The notes below the pieces were generated by a model. It made no database searches. It saw nothing but the letters and a program-made list of their open reading frames with translations, and was not told where the DNA came from. The position numbers and the translations under genes were made by a program. A stretch of DNA of 32,063 nt from Acidobacteriaceae bacterium (GTDB taxonomy: Bacteria > Acidobacteriota > Terriglobia > Terriglobales > Acidobacteriaceae), in NCBI GenBank assembly GCA_003151985.1, contig PLZC01000062.1:1-32063 (forward strand), given 5' to 3'. Shown here piece by piece: positions 1-8,600 of this stretch (within the stretch, counting starts at the first letter, position 1; each line of letters opens with the position of its first letter).

Positions 1-964
1 TGCCCCACTCGTAGAAGGCGGCCTGGGCGCCGCGCCAGTTGTTGTAATCACTTTCATTGGAGTCAAAGAGAATGTTCTGGGACCGATTTCCTAGAAAACC
101 TATGCCGCCGTTGTAACTGGCAATGGAATTCTGCACCGTGACATTGCTGGAAGAGAAGATTCCCAAGCCGCCCCAGTTGTTCCAGACCGCTTCCACCGAA
201 TCGACAAGTACATTCGAACTACTGGATACAATCGCGCTGGCGGTGTTGATGCAGTTTTTCGCAAGGGCAAGCACCAGGCCGCGGAGAACAACATTGCTGC
301 GTCCCGACACATTCAAAGTTCGCGGGCGCATTGCAGCCTCTACAACTGCCGTCTGCATATTTGTGCCGGCTGCGGGCCGGACGTGAATCACGTAGGAGGC
401 TTCGTTCACCGAGAAAGTGCCTGGGCGCAAGTCAGTGTAGGCCATCACCTGTGTGAGCGGAATGCTGTTCACCATCACCATCTCGGTCCGCAAGGCAATG
501 GAGTTGAAGTTCGTCGGCCAGCCGGCGGGAATGGCGCATTGTCCGAAGTTGTGGGACCATGTGGTCGTGTAGATGGAGGGGTTTCCGGGGTCCGCGGTCC
601 AGTTTCCCAGAATGTCAGAACCGGTAATGACAGCCGTGCCCGCCGTTGCCGCCTCCACGGTCAAGGGAACCGTCGTCTGCCCCGAGATGCGCCCAATGTT
701 CACCGATTCGCGATAGACGCCTGGATTGATGACGACTTTTGTTCCGATCTTATTTAGATTTTCGGCATTGGCCTTGTTTACGGCGGCTTGGATCGTCTTC
801 AAGGGAGCAAGAATCGTACCGGAGGCAGTGTTGGAGCCCGTCTGGGCATCGACATAGATCGAGACGGTCTGATTCTCAATTACGTTTGACTGGGGGTGTG
901 CGCGTGCCCCGGCCATGGCCAGGATCGCAAGACAGGGAACAAGACAAGATTTCACCAGATGCAT
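1..964 (-). CDS. Secreted right-handed parallel beta-helix protein (DUF1565/pectate-lyase-like fold), 3' part missing
   Basis: The reading frame is open from the ATG at 964 to the left edge, giving at least 321 residues. It begins with a typical signal peptide (basic start, hydrophobic stretch with LAILAMAGARA), so the product should leave the cytoplasm. Near residue 35 it has YVDAQTGSNTASGT followed by PLKTIQAAVNKA, the usual entry of DUF1565/beta-helix proteins. The later part has short Asn- and Ser-rich coils such as SNVLVDSVEA, NVTVQNSIASYNGGIGF and NILFDSNES, the ladder-like repeats of a parallel beta-helix (NosD/pectate lyase type). Such proteins usually bind or cleave polysaccharides, but no catalytic residues can be assigned from the visible part. 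A GAGAGG ribosome-binding site lies about 9 bases upstream. A promoter-like pair and a 12-2-12 palindrome lie further upstream. The substrate is unknown. Confidence 0.8.
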   Translation of the reverse strand, partial: MHLVKSCLVPCLAILAMAGARAHPQSNVIENQTVSIYVDAQTGSNTASGTILAPLKTIQAAVNKANAENLNKIGTKVVINPGVYRESVNIGRISGQTTVPLTVEAATAGTAVITGSDILGNWTADPGNPSIYTTTWSHNFGQCAIPAGWPTNFNSIALRTEMVMVNSIPLTQVMAYTDLRPGTFSVNEASYVIHVRPAAGTNMQTAVVEAAMRPRTLNVSGRSNVVLRGLVLALAKNCINTASAIVSSSSNVLVDSVEAVWNNWGGLGIFSSSNVTVQNSIASYNGGIGFLGNRSQNILFDSNESDYNNWRGAQAAFYEWG

Positions 965-1071
965 AAAAAGGGCCTCTCTCTGAGAATTGAATGGATGAAT
1001 AAAACGGTTGCACGTTCAAGGTGGCCGATTAGAGCCATTGCGGGCCGGAATACCCAATACGGGCGTGGCTT

Positions 1072-1097
1072 TCAGAAAGTAAGTGCTTACTTTCTGA
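1072..1097. promoter_or_regulatory. Perfect 12-2-12 palindrome, candidate operator or leader hairpin
   Basis: TCAGAAAGTAAG (1072-1083) is followed by TG and then by its exact reverse complement at 1086-1097. It lies about 110 bases upstream of the beta-helix gene start and downstream of the promoter-like pair, so it would sit in the transcribed leader. The form resembles a dimeric repressor site of the TetR/PadR type, or a leader hairpin. No regulator gene is adjacent. Confidence 0.5.
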
Positions 1098-1123
1098 CTT
1101 TTGACGCAGCGCCCGGCCTCTTT

Positions 1124-1153
1124 AACATAATTCTGGCTAACTTAGCAATTCAA
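1124..1153 (-). promoter_or_regulatory. Possible sigma-70 promoter of the beta-helix gene
   Basis: Read on the minus strand, TTGAAT (1153-1148) and TATGTT (1129-1124) are separated by 18 bases. Each box matches the sigma-70 consensus at four of six positions. Transcription would begin near 1117, giving a leader of about 150 bases that contains the palindrome. This rests on pattern alone. Confidence 0.3.
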
Positions 1154-1334
1154 AATGAGACAATCTGACAAACAAAAAAAGAATAGGCCCCAGCCTAGGG
1201 CGTGATCCCGGCCTCGAACTTGACATTCGTCAATCTTGGGTTGGATTTCTTTCAACTGCTTGAAACCATCATGGGCAAAGGCAGTTCCAACACAGGTTCA
1301 CGGCAGCCTGAAGCAGGCTCGTGAAGGCACTCTC

Positions 1335-1473
1335 TTAGAGCATTTCTCATGTTGGTGTAGAGCGGCTTTGAAAGGGCACGGCTTCAGCCGTGCCGCAAGA
1401 TCCGGAAAATAAGCTTAGGGCTTTAGCCCCGGAGGGAATATTGCACTCTACACCATCAAGAGGGATGCTCTAA
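1335..1473. repeat. MITE-like element with 28-bp terminal inverted repeats
   Basis: The outer arms 1335-1362 (TTAGAGCAT...GGTGTAGAG) and 1446-1473 are inverted copies matching at 24 of 28 positions. Inside is the palindrome GGCACGGCTTCAGCCGTGCC (1375-1394) and the short hairpin GGGCTTTAGCCC. The same two inner motifs occur in the elements at 20856-21196 and 28005-28180, whose outer repeats differ. There is no coding capacity, so any movement would need a transposase supplied from elsewhere. Confidence 0.7.
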
Positions 1474-1568
1474 GTGTTCCCATGTAGGCGCTATAGGAGA
1501 GATAGATGCAGATAGAACGGACCCTTGCGGTAAGGATTCACCGGGCGATTCCCTAATATCCACCTAAC

Positions 1569-2558
1569 TCATAGGGTGGACTCGCTAAGTACCTCGGCCA
1601 ATAGTTCGGGCGCAACGTTGCCGCCACTGACCACAGCCACAGCCTTCGTGTAAGCCGGCAACTGATCCGCATGGAAGAGCAACGCAGCCACTGACACCGC
1701 GCCGCTGGGCTCGGGGACAAGCCGCGCAGTTGCCACGATTGCCCGCATGGCAGCGCGAATCTCCGCTTCAGTGACAGTGATAATGCCGTCAACAAATGCC
1801 TGGATATGGGCAAAGTTGCGCTCGCCGACACTCTGCGTGCGCAGGCCATCGGCAATAGTCCGGCTGGTTAGCTCAGCCCCCCAGGTGACGATCTTGCCGG
1901 TGCGAAAGCTCTCCGCCGTGTCGCCGGCCAGTTCCGGCTCTACGCCGAAGACCTTGGCCTGGGGCCGCAACTGTTTTACAGCCGCAGCCACGCCGCTCAG
2001 CAGCCCGCCGCCGGAGACGGGCGAAAGCACCAGGTCCACATCCGGCAGGGCCTCGACAATCTCCAGACCGCAGGTTGCCTGTCCGGCGATGATCTGCTCG
2101 TCGTCATAAGGCGGAATCACGACGTAGCCATGCTCGCGAACAAGCTGCTCGGCCACGGCCAGCCGCTCACTGGAAGCCAGGCCCACGTCAACCACTTCGG
2201 CCCCCAGGGCCAGCGTAGCCGCGCGCTTGATTGCCGGAGCATTTGAAGGCATCACGATCACCGCCTTTGCCCCGACCACGCGAGCCGCGTAAGCCACGCC
2301 CTGGGCATGATTGCCGCTCGAATAGGTGATGACGCCGCTGGCGATTTCTTCCCGGGTGAGCTGGAGAATCTTGTTCGCCGCGCCGCGAATCTTGAAGGCG
2401 CCGATGGGCTGCAGGCTCTCGGCCTTGAGCCACACTTGGCCCGCGACGCCGGGAAATGGCGCGCGAACCAGCGGGGTCTTCACGGCGACATTGGCAATGC
2501 GCTCGGCCGCGGCGCGGATGGCTTCAAGGGTGACAAGCGGATAGGACTGTGTGCTCAT
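1569..2558 (-). CDS. Threonine ammonia-lyase / serine-threonine dehydratase family (PLP fold type II)
   Basis: A cytoplasmic pyridoxal-phosphate enzyme of the family that deaminates L-threonine to 2-oxobutanoate; relatives include serine racemase and threo-3-hydroxyaspartate dehydratase. The 329-residue product shows the PLP lysine in GAFKIRGA (Lys56), the SSGNHAQG substrate loop (80-87) and the phosphate-binding SGGGLLSG (182-189). It ends without an ACT regulatory domain, so it resembles the short catabolic type rather than allosteric IlvA. The ATG at 2558 was chosen over an in-frame start at 2606 because GGAGAAG precedes it and because it forms an ATGA overlap with the stop of the upstream gene (TGA at 2557-2555), implying translational coupling. 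The exact substrate (threonine, serine or hydroxyaspartate) cannot be settled from sequence. Confidence 0.88.
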   Translation of the reverse strand: MSTQSYPLVTLEAIRAAAERIANVAVKTPLVRAPFPGVAGQVWLKAESLQPIGAFKIRGAANKILQLTREEIASGVITYSSGNHAQGVAYAARVVGAKAVIVMPSNAPAIKRAATLALGAEVVDVGLASSERLAVAEQLVREHGYVVIPPYDDEQIIAGQATCGLEIVEALPDVDLVLSPVSGGGLLSGVAAAVKQLRPQAKVFGVEPELAGDTAESFRTGKIVTWGAELTSRTIADGLRTQSVGERNFAHIQAFVDGIITVTEAEIRAAMRAIVATARLVPEPSGAVSVAALLFHADQLPAYTKAVAVVSGGNVAPELLAEVLSESTL

Positions 2559-3049
2559 GGCAGGTACTTCTCCGGGATGGGTACTGCGGGGGTCTCCGCC
2601 TGCCAAAGCACTGCGAGGACGCGCCAGCTCTGCCCGTCAAAAATGGCCTGGATGCTGTTGATGCCTCGTGTGGTGGCCTTTCCATCGGCCGTGGGGCGGA
2701 TTTCGTAGGTGTTCCACAGATGTGCGATGCGGCCGAAGGTCTCGGTCTTAACTTTGACCTGGCGCTCAAACAGAACCGTGCCGCCGCGCTTGTTCATGGC
2801 GACGATCCAGTCGTCGAGGGTGAAGATGCGGCGCTCTTCACCAACCACGAGCACAAGCCGCACTTCGGGAATCATGAGATTTCGCAGGCACGTGCGGTCC
2901 TTGTCGCCCGGACCGCTGATGGCGTCGTCGAGCGCTGCGGGTAGCTGGTCCAGTGTGGCCGAGGGCAAGCAGGCGGGGGCGGTGGCCTTCGCTTGTGGAG
3001 TAAGCAGCAACAGCGCGGATAGAGCTAGAAAAACGATCGAGCGAGACAT
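2555..3049 (-). CDS. Exported NTF2-like (SnoaL/DUF4440-type) protein
   Basis: This 164-residue protein starts with a signal peptide (basic MSRS, then a leucine-rich core ending near AKATA). The rest fits the cone-shaped NTF2-like fold: a helical start (LPAALDDAISGPGDKDRTCLR), then strands with alternating hydrophobic residues, and the closing pattern GQSWRVLAVLWQAE that is common in this superfamily. No catalytic residues can be assigned. Its stop overlaps the start of the threonine ammonia-lyase by ATGA, so the two are co-expressed, although a functional link between an exported small protein and a cytoplasmic dehydratase is not obvious. The family call is moderately certain; the role is unknown. 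Confidence 0.65.
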   Translation of the reverse strand: MSRSIVFLALSALLLLTPQAKATAPACLPSATLDQLPAALDDAISGPGDKDRTCLRNLMIPEVRLVLVVGEERRIFTLDDWIVAMNKRGGTVLFERQVKVKTETFGRIAHLWNTYEIRPTADGKATTRGINSIQAIFDGQSWRVLAVLWQAETPAVPIPEKYLP

Positions 3050-3134
3050 AGGGGGATTCTACAGAATGGCGGCGGGTTCGCCTGCAAAATGAATAAGCGG
3101 CAGAATTAAATTCCTCTGATGGGCCTTTCATTCT

Positions 3135-3404
3135 CTATGAATACCTGATGCGGTCGTCTTCGTAGAAGCTCTCCCGCTCCGTTGCCTCTGCGGGAAGGAT
3201 CGGCAAACGCTCCGATCCCGAAGTCATGACCTTCATCATCCTTTCCACATCGCTGGGTGTTAATCTCCCCGAACCGGGTGCGTAGAGTGGGAGAACCTCA
3301 CGCAGAAACTCACTTGCGTATTGCTCTGGCGAAATGCTCTCACGGTCAGCCAGAGCCTTCAGGCGGGCTTCGGTCTCCGTGTCAAGCTCAACCAAAATCG
3401 TCAT
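3135..3404 (-). CDS. Ribbon-helix-helix protein resembling VapB-type antitoxins, no toxin partner
   Basis: An 89-residue protein. The N-terminal TILVELDTETEARLKALA and the following SPEQYASEFLREVL resemble the DNA-binding ribbon-helix-helix module. The acidic C-terminal end LPILPAEATERESFYEDD resembles the toxin-binding tails seen in many PIN-toxin (VapC) antitoxins. It is preceded by GGGAGG six bases before the ATG. In vapBC pairs the toxin normally follows, but only 85 bases separate its stop from the next gene and they encode no PIN protein, so the antitoxin appears orphaned. It could repress its own promoter or act on a distant toxin. Confidence 0.6.
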   Translation of the reverse strand: MTILVELDTETEARLKALADRESISPEQYASEFLREVLPLYAPGSGRLTPSDVERMMKVMTSGSERLPILPAEATERESFYEDDRIRYS

Positions 3405-3532
3405 GGCAACCTCCCAGTGCTTCTATCATCTCTTTAGAATTGCGGGAAATAGTAATCTTGGCTTGGAATCTGGCGCAAACATCGAGGGGAAAACGACATA
3501 AAGGGCCCAGCGACGACGAAAAGCAACCGCAG

Positions 3533-3566
3533 ATCCTTCGACTCGCTGCGCTCGCTCAGGATGACA
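3533..3566. repeat. Interspersed repeat of the ATCCTTCG...CAGGAT type
   Basis: An intergenic stretch between the antitoxin-like gene and ribonuclease J begins ATCCTTCGACTCGCTGCG and ends CTCAGGATGACA; its ends ATCCT/AGGAT are inverted. A shorter relative in reverse orientation (TCCTGAGCGCAGCCGAAGGA) sits inside the repeat at 28061-28080. This looks like a dispersed palindromic repeat family rather than coding DNA. Confidence 0.5.
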
Positions 3567-3669
3567 ACTCTTGGTTGAGTTGGAAGCATCACCGGGACAC
3601 GAAACAAGCGGCGAAAGTTAGGATACTCACACCGCTTGGCTTGATGAAATTGCTGCGTCCTGCAACCGC

Positions 3670-5325
3670 TCAAATCTCCAGAATAATCGGCATAATCATA
3701 GGCCGCCGCCCGGTAGTCTTTTGGATCAGGCGCTTCAACTCGACGCGCACCTTCTCCTTCACCATGCCGTAGTCTGTCTTTTCCTCGCCGCTCAACCCGT
3801 CCAGCGTTTTCAGGACAGCTTCGCGCGCCTGGTCGGTAATGTCCGCGCCGCCAAAGCCGCGCATCACCACCTCTGGCGAGCGCTCCACCTTGCCCGTGCG
3901 CTTGTTGATAGCCAGCACGGCCAGCACGATTCCGTCTTCCGAGAGGATGCGCCGGTCGCGGATGACCAGGTCTTCCACCACGTCGATCGACGAACCGGAA
4001 TCGATGAGAATGCGCCCTGCGGTTACCTTGTCTTTCTTGCGCGCGTCGTTCTTGTCGAGTTCCAGAACATCGCCGTCTTCAATCACAATCGAGTGCTCCA
4101 CAGCTCCGGTTTCCATCGCCAGTCCGGCGTGGCGAACCAGAAGGCGGTAGTCGCCGTGGACAGGAATGAAATATTTGGGCCGCACCAGGTTGATGAGCAA
4201 GCGCATCTCTTCCTGGCTGCCGTGGCCGCTTACGTGAATCAGGCCATTCGAGCCGTCGTCGCAGATGACGTTGGCGTCGCGGCGATAAAGGTGGTCGATC
4301 ACGCGGAAAATACTCTTTTCGTTGCCGGGAATGATGCGTGAACTGAGGATTACGGTGTCGCCGGGATCGATTTTGGCATGCTTGTGGTTGTCCACCGCGG
4401 CGCGGCTCAGCGCGCTCATCGGCTCGCCCTGGGTGCCGCTGATAAGGATGAGCAACTGCTCCGGCGAGAAGTCGCGCATCTGGCCGGGATTGATGACCAG
4501 CCCCTGTGGAATCTCGATGTAGCCCAGGTCCTGCGCGATCTCCGAACTCTCCATCATCGAGCGGCCGATAATGGCAACTTTGCGCGCGTGCTTGCGCGCC
4601 AGCTCCAGAGCAATCCGGATCCGGTAGATGGATGAAGAGAAGCAACTGAAGAACAGCTTCTTTTTCGCCTGCGAAAAAACCTCATCCAGGCGGGGAATTA
4701 CCGCCCGTTCGCCCGGCGTGTAGCCAGAGCGTTCAACATTGGTCGAATCCTGCAGCAAGGCCAGCACGCCGCGCTTGCCATATTCGGCAAATGTGTGCAG
4801 ATCGAAGGCCTTGTCATCGAGCGGCGCCAGGTCGATTTTGAAGTCGCCGGTATGGATGACGATTCCCACCGGGGTCTCAATGGCCAAAGCCACGCAGTCC
4901 ACCAGCGAGTGAGTCACGCGGATCGGCTCAATGGTGAACGGCCCGATAGTGAACTTCTGCTTGGGTGCGATTTCGATCAGGGTAGTTTCATCCAGCAGAT
5001 GATTCTCTTCCAGATTGCCCTCGACATAAGCCAGCGTGAACTCGGTGCCGTAGACCGGAACCTTGAGCTCGCTTAGGAACCAGGGCAGGCCGCCGATGTG
5101 GTCCTGGTGGCCGTGCGTGAGGATGATCGCCCGAACGTGGGCCTTGTTTTCGATCAGGTAGGTGATATCGGGAACTACGATATCTACGCCAAGTAACTCC
5201 GACTCGGGAAACATCAGCCCGGCGTCGATCACGATAATGTCGTCTTCCCAGCGCAGCGCAAGGCAGTTCATTCCAAACTCGCCCAACCCGCCGAGGGGGA
5301 TAATTTTCAGTTTTTTCGTTTGCAT
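3670..5325 (-). CDS. rnj: Ribonuclease J
   Basis: A metallo-beta-lactamase/beta-CASP nuclease of 551 residues, the usual size for RNase J, which degrades and matures RNA by 5'-3' exonucleolytic and endonucleolytic action in the cytoplasm. The zinc motif HGHQDHIGG is at residues 71-79. Other metal-site motifs follow: the HTGDFKID segment, and SGHGSQEE with PVHGDYR in the beta-CASP/lactamase closing part. A C-terminal domain of roughly 100 residues ends the protein. The Gln inside HGHQDH is a tolerated variation because the metal ligands are kept. The start codon has only a weak ribosome-binding site (ACTGACCG before ATG). It stands alone, divergent from the GH2 gene. Confidence 0.95.
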   Translation of the reverse strand: MQTKKLKIIPLGGLGEFGMNCLALRWEDDIIVIDAGLMFPESELLGVDIVVPDITYLIENKAHVRAIILTHGHQDHIGGLPWFLSELKVPVYGTEFTLAYVEGNLEENHLLDETTLIEIAPKQKFTIGPFTIEPIRVTHSLVDCVALAIETPVGIVIHTGDFKIDLAPLDDKAFDLHTFAEYGKRGVLALLQDSTNVERSGYTPGERAVIPRLDEVFSQAKKKLFFSCFSSSIYRIRIALELARKHARKVAIIGRSMMESSEIAQDLGYIEIPQGLVINPGQMRDFSPEQLLILISGTQGEPMSALSRAAVDNHKHAKIDPGDTVILSSRIIPGNEKSIFRVIDHLYRRDANVICDDGSNGLIHVSGHGSQEEMRLLINLVRPKYFIPVHGDYRLLVRHAGLAMETGAVEHSIVIEDGDVLELDKNDARKKDKVTAGRILIDSGSSIDVVEDLVIRDRRILSEDGIVLAVLAINKRTGKVERSPEVVMRGFGGADITDQAREAVLKTLDGLSGEEKTDYGMVKEKVRVELKRLIQKTTGRRPMIMPIILEI

Positions 5326-5687
5326 CGGTCAGTTCTGATGCTAACACCAGTGGGATGAGCCCTGATGCTCAGAATGAACCAGTGCATGAGCGTCCCAATT
5401 GCCGGAAGTGCTATAAAGGTCCATCGCAAAAACCGCAGCGCGGCCCAACGCCAAACGGGAAACCCCGGATTGGCGAAAGGTTGACGGTGCGCGTCGTTGT
5501 TTCAAAGAGTGAAACAGGCGGTTGCCTTGAGGCGAGCGCGGCTCGCGCGGCGAGTTATTCCATTCGCGAGTTCAGCCAACGCCGGGCAAGCCAAAAGAAC
5601 ATTGATTGTGATGCGGCCAATTCGCCCGAGGCGCGGCTGGCATTTTAAGACAAGCGACAACTAACTGGGTCAAGTAAGGGAGAAGTT
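5326..5687. other. Intergenic region between rnj and the GH2 gene, with a gene relic
   Basis: This divergent region should carry both promoters, but no clear boxes were seen. The octamer CTGATGCT occurs at 5335-5342 and 5368-5375 close to the rnj start. The right half holds a short stretch related to the 3' end of the downstream GH2 gene. The plus-strand ORF across 5355-5648 is not a gene: only its last codons have a recognisable origin, as that relic. Confidence 0.6.
5604..5648 (+). pseudogene. Relic of the 3' end of a GH2-type gene like the one that follows
   Basis: These 45 bases, ending in TAA, align with the last 46 bases of the downstream GH2 gene (9206-9251) at 35 of 46 columns with a one-base deletion. 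The encoded ends are alike: AANSPEARLAF here against AANAPETQLAF there. The deletion breaks the frame upstream. Bases just before 5604 can be read in the shifted frame but show little similarity. The simplest reading is that a tandem paralogue once stood here and has been deleted down to its tail. Confidence 0.55.
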
Positions 5688-8600
5688 ATGCGGTATAGGA
5701 CACTGGTAATTCTGCTTGCGATCGTCACTCTCTGCTTTAGCGCGGGATTGACTGCGATTGGCGAAAAGCCCGCACGCGCGCTTGGATCGAAAGGCGGCGT
5801 CGCGGCGGCCGTCGATGTGCCACTCGACGGCAACGACTGGCGCATGGGTTCGTTTGAGTTTGATGCGGGCGTCAAAGCCGGGGCTGATTCGGAAAGCTTC
5901 AACGAAAGCGCATTCCGCACGGTGACGGTCCCCGGCGACACGCAAATGCAGGCCGGTTTCACCGGTGTCGAGCGATGGTTTGAGACCAAAGACCTGATCG
6001 CGGTAAACGCGCACGAATGGTGGTACAGAAAACATTTCCATGCCGGGCCGAAGGTCGCGGGTACGCTGACCCAACTCATCTTCGATGGATCGGATTACTT
6101 CACCACCGTGTGGCTTAATGGGCAGCTCCTGGGCACGCACGAAGGGACATACACTGGGTTCGCCTTCGACGTGAGCAAGCAACTGCGATTCGGCGCAGAC
6201 AACATACTTGCGGTTCAGATTACTCACCCCTGGGTGCCGAAAAACGGGCGCAGCCTGCTCGAGTACCTGAACGGCGACTTCACCATGGCATACCCGGGAA
6301 GCGATGTTGTGCTCAAAAAGCCGCCGTACTTTATCGACATGAGCTGGGATGCGCTGCCCGCCCAGGGCAATGCCGCATATGTAATGGGTATCTGGAGAAG
6401 CGTCCACTTGCGCACATCGAGCCCGGTGACCATCGACGATCTCTACGTAGAAACCAAATCCATCGCAGCGGACGGAAGCGCGACTCTGCACATTGGCGTC
6501 ACGCTCAAGAATGCCGGCCCGGACACCGCTTCAAAAACAGTAACGCTGCGCCTCAAGCCCGACAACTTTGATGGCGTCGCGCAAGACCTGCCCCCGCTTG
6601 TGCTCACCGCCGCTCCGGGAGAATCCAAGGCAGAGGCCGAGGTACATGTGCCGCAAGCCAAGCTATGGTGGAGCTGGGACAAGGGTCCGCAGAATCTCTA
6701 TCGACTTGAGGCCTCGACGGCTGCCGGTAAGGGCCAGTGGGGCGACCAGCGCTCGGTCGTCTTCGGCATTCGCACCATTACGCGCGACCCGGACATGGCC
6801 TATCGGCTGAACGGCAAAAAGATGTTCATGAAAGCCTCTTGGTTTTCGATGGAAGATTTCTATCGTTCCACGCCAACCGCCGAGAGCTACGAGCGGGATC
6901 TGCGGTTGTTTCGCGACGGCAACTTCAATATGCTGGTCAACTTTACGGTGGTTGAAAAGCCGGAATTCTACGATCTGTGCGACCGCCTGGGAATCCTGGA
7001 TGTAGTCGAGCTTCCCTTCGAGCAGTTCGGTCCACAACAGATTTTGGGAATGGACAACCCGCGCCGAGAACCCTACATGAAGCAGGCCACGTCGCAGGTC
7101 CGCCAAATCATCACCGCTCTGCGCAATCACCCCTCCGTCGTGGAGTGGGCGCCCCTGGCCGAGGCGCATGAAAAGGCCGGCGAGTGGAGCAACGGCGTTG
7201 ACCAGAAGGGCTATGACGATTTCATCGCGCAGATGAAAGCCATTGTTACCGAGCTTGCCCCGGACAGCGTCTTTCACCCCAGCCTGTGCGACCTGGGCGA
7301 GCAACACTTTTGGACCGCCGCAGCCGGAATGCTCTGGGCGGGAGAGAGCTATGCGGACCTCTTCGACGCAAAGACAGGCTTTGTTTCGGAGTATGGCGGC
7401 ATCTCTTTGTCTTCCTATGAAAATTTGGGCAAGTACCTGACTCCCGCGCAGCAGTGGGGAACAAACGCCGGTTTGCCGCAGTGGTTCAATCTGCCTGTGG
7501 ATACGGCGGCGTACGCATACCTCACCAGCTTCGATAGCAACGGCTTGTACAGCATGTTCTATCGCACCAAGCATTTTATCGATAGCGATCCGCGCTCCGC
7601 GGCAGAGCTTGTAAGCGATACGCAGCTTTACCAGGGGTTCGTGCTCAACTACGCTGCGCAGGCGTTTCGGCGCAAGAAATACGATCCGGTCAACGGCATT
7701 CGCTCATGGAATTTCATGGAACTCGGGCCGGGCTTCCGCTTCGGCGTTGTGGACTACGACCGTGTACCCAAGACGGCCTACTGGATGATGAAGCGGGCGC
7801 AGGCGCCGGTTGCGCTCAGCTTTGCTTACAAGGAATCGCTCGATTCTGAATTGGCGGGGAGCAAATGGTCCGCGCCCGTTTGGCTCATCAACGATACAGA
7901 CCTCGAGGTTCGCGGCACGGTGCATGCGTCGCTGATTGCGCTGGATGGCAAGAAGGTAGCCGCCGCCGATTTTCCCGCCTCAATCGCCGCCGATGGCAAG
8001 GGTTCGGTTGGGGACTTCTCCCTGACCTTGCCCGAGGCGACTGGCGTCTATGTGTTGCGGGCTTCGCTCAGCGGCGCGGACGGCGCAGAGTTGGCCTCGG
8101 AAACTTCCTTCATCAAGGTCGTGCCGTCCGCCTTCAAAGGCGCGCATCGTGTCTTGCTCATCGCGCAGTCCAAGTTCGGTTCGCCCATCGCCGCCATGTT
8201 GCGCGCCATGGGCCTGGACGTCGATGTGTACGACGAAAACTCGCTCGATGAAATGGGCCGCGAACTTGTCGACGGGCCAACGCTGCGAACCAAGTACGAC
8301 GTGATCTGGCTGGGATGCTTTGAGTCATTGGCGAAGGTGCTGCCGGCGGAGACCGGAAAAGCGATCGTGGACGCCGTGAAGGCCGGCTCCGGGTTCATTC
8401 ATACGGGCGGAGACGGCAGCTATCACGGCGGGCTTGGCCATGCAGCAGTGATCGAAGCCACCGCGCTGGACGCGCTTCTCCCAGTGGAAATTCAAGGCCA
8501 CGCGGACCTGATTTTTGGGCCGCACGGAATGGACGACTCCCTGCCGACTCAGAACATGATTCACGAGATTGCCGCGGGAAGCGATGCCGCAGCGTCCGGT

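Larger units (their letters stand above)
965..1568. other. Intergenic region with promoter, palindrome, hairpin and a MITE-like element
   Basis: No convincing gene is visible here. From left to right it holds the 5' leader of the beta-helix gene with a 12-2-12 palindrome (1072-1097), a minus-strand promoter-like pair (1124-1153), a bulged hairpin at 1297-1325 (arms TTCACG/CGTGAA and AGCCTG/CAGGCT around AAG), and a 139-bp element with terminal inverted repeats (1335-1473). The short plus-strand ORF over 896-1168 has no family resemblance and covers the leader of the opposite gene. Confidence 0.7.

Noticed and set aside
5355-5648. 97-codon ORF upstream of the GH2 gene as a genuine small gene
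   Set aside because: Only its last codons are explained, as the frame-shifted tail of a GH2-like gene. The rest shows no similarity or ribosome-binding site.
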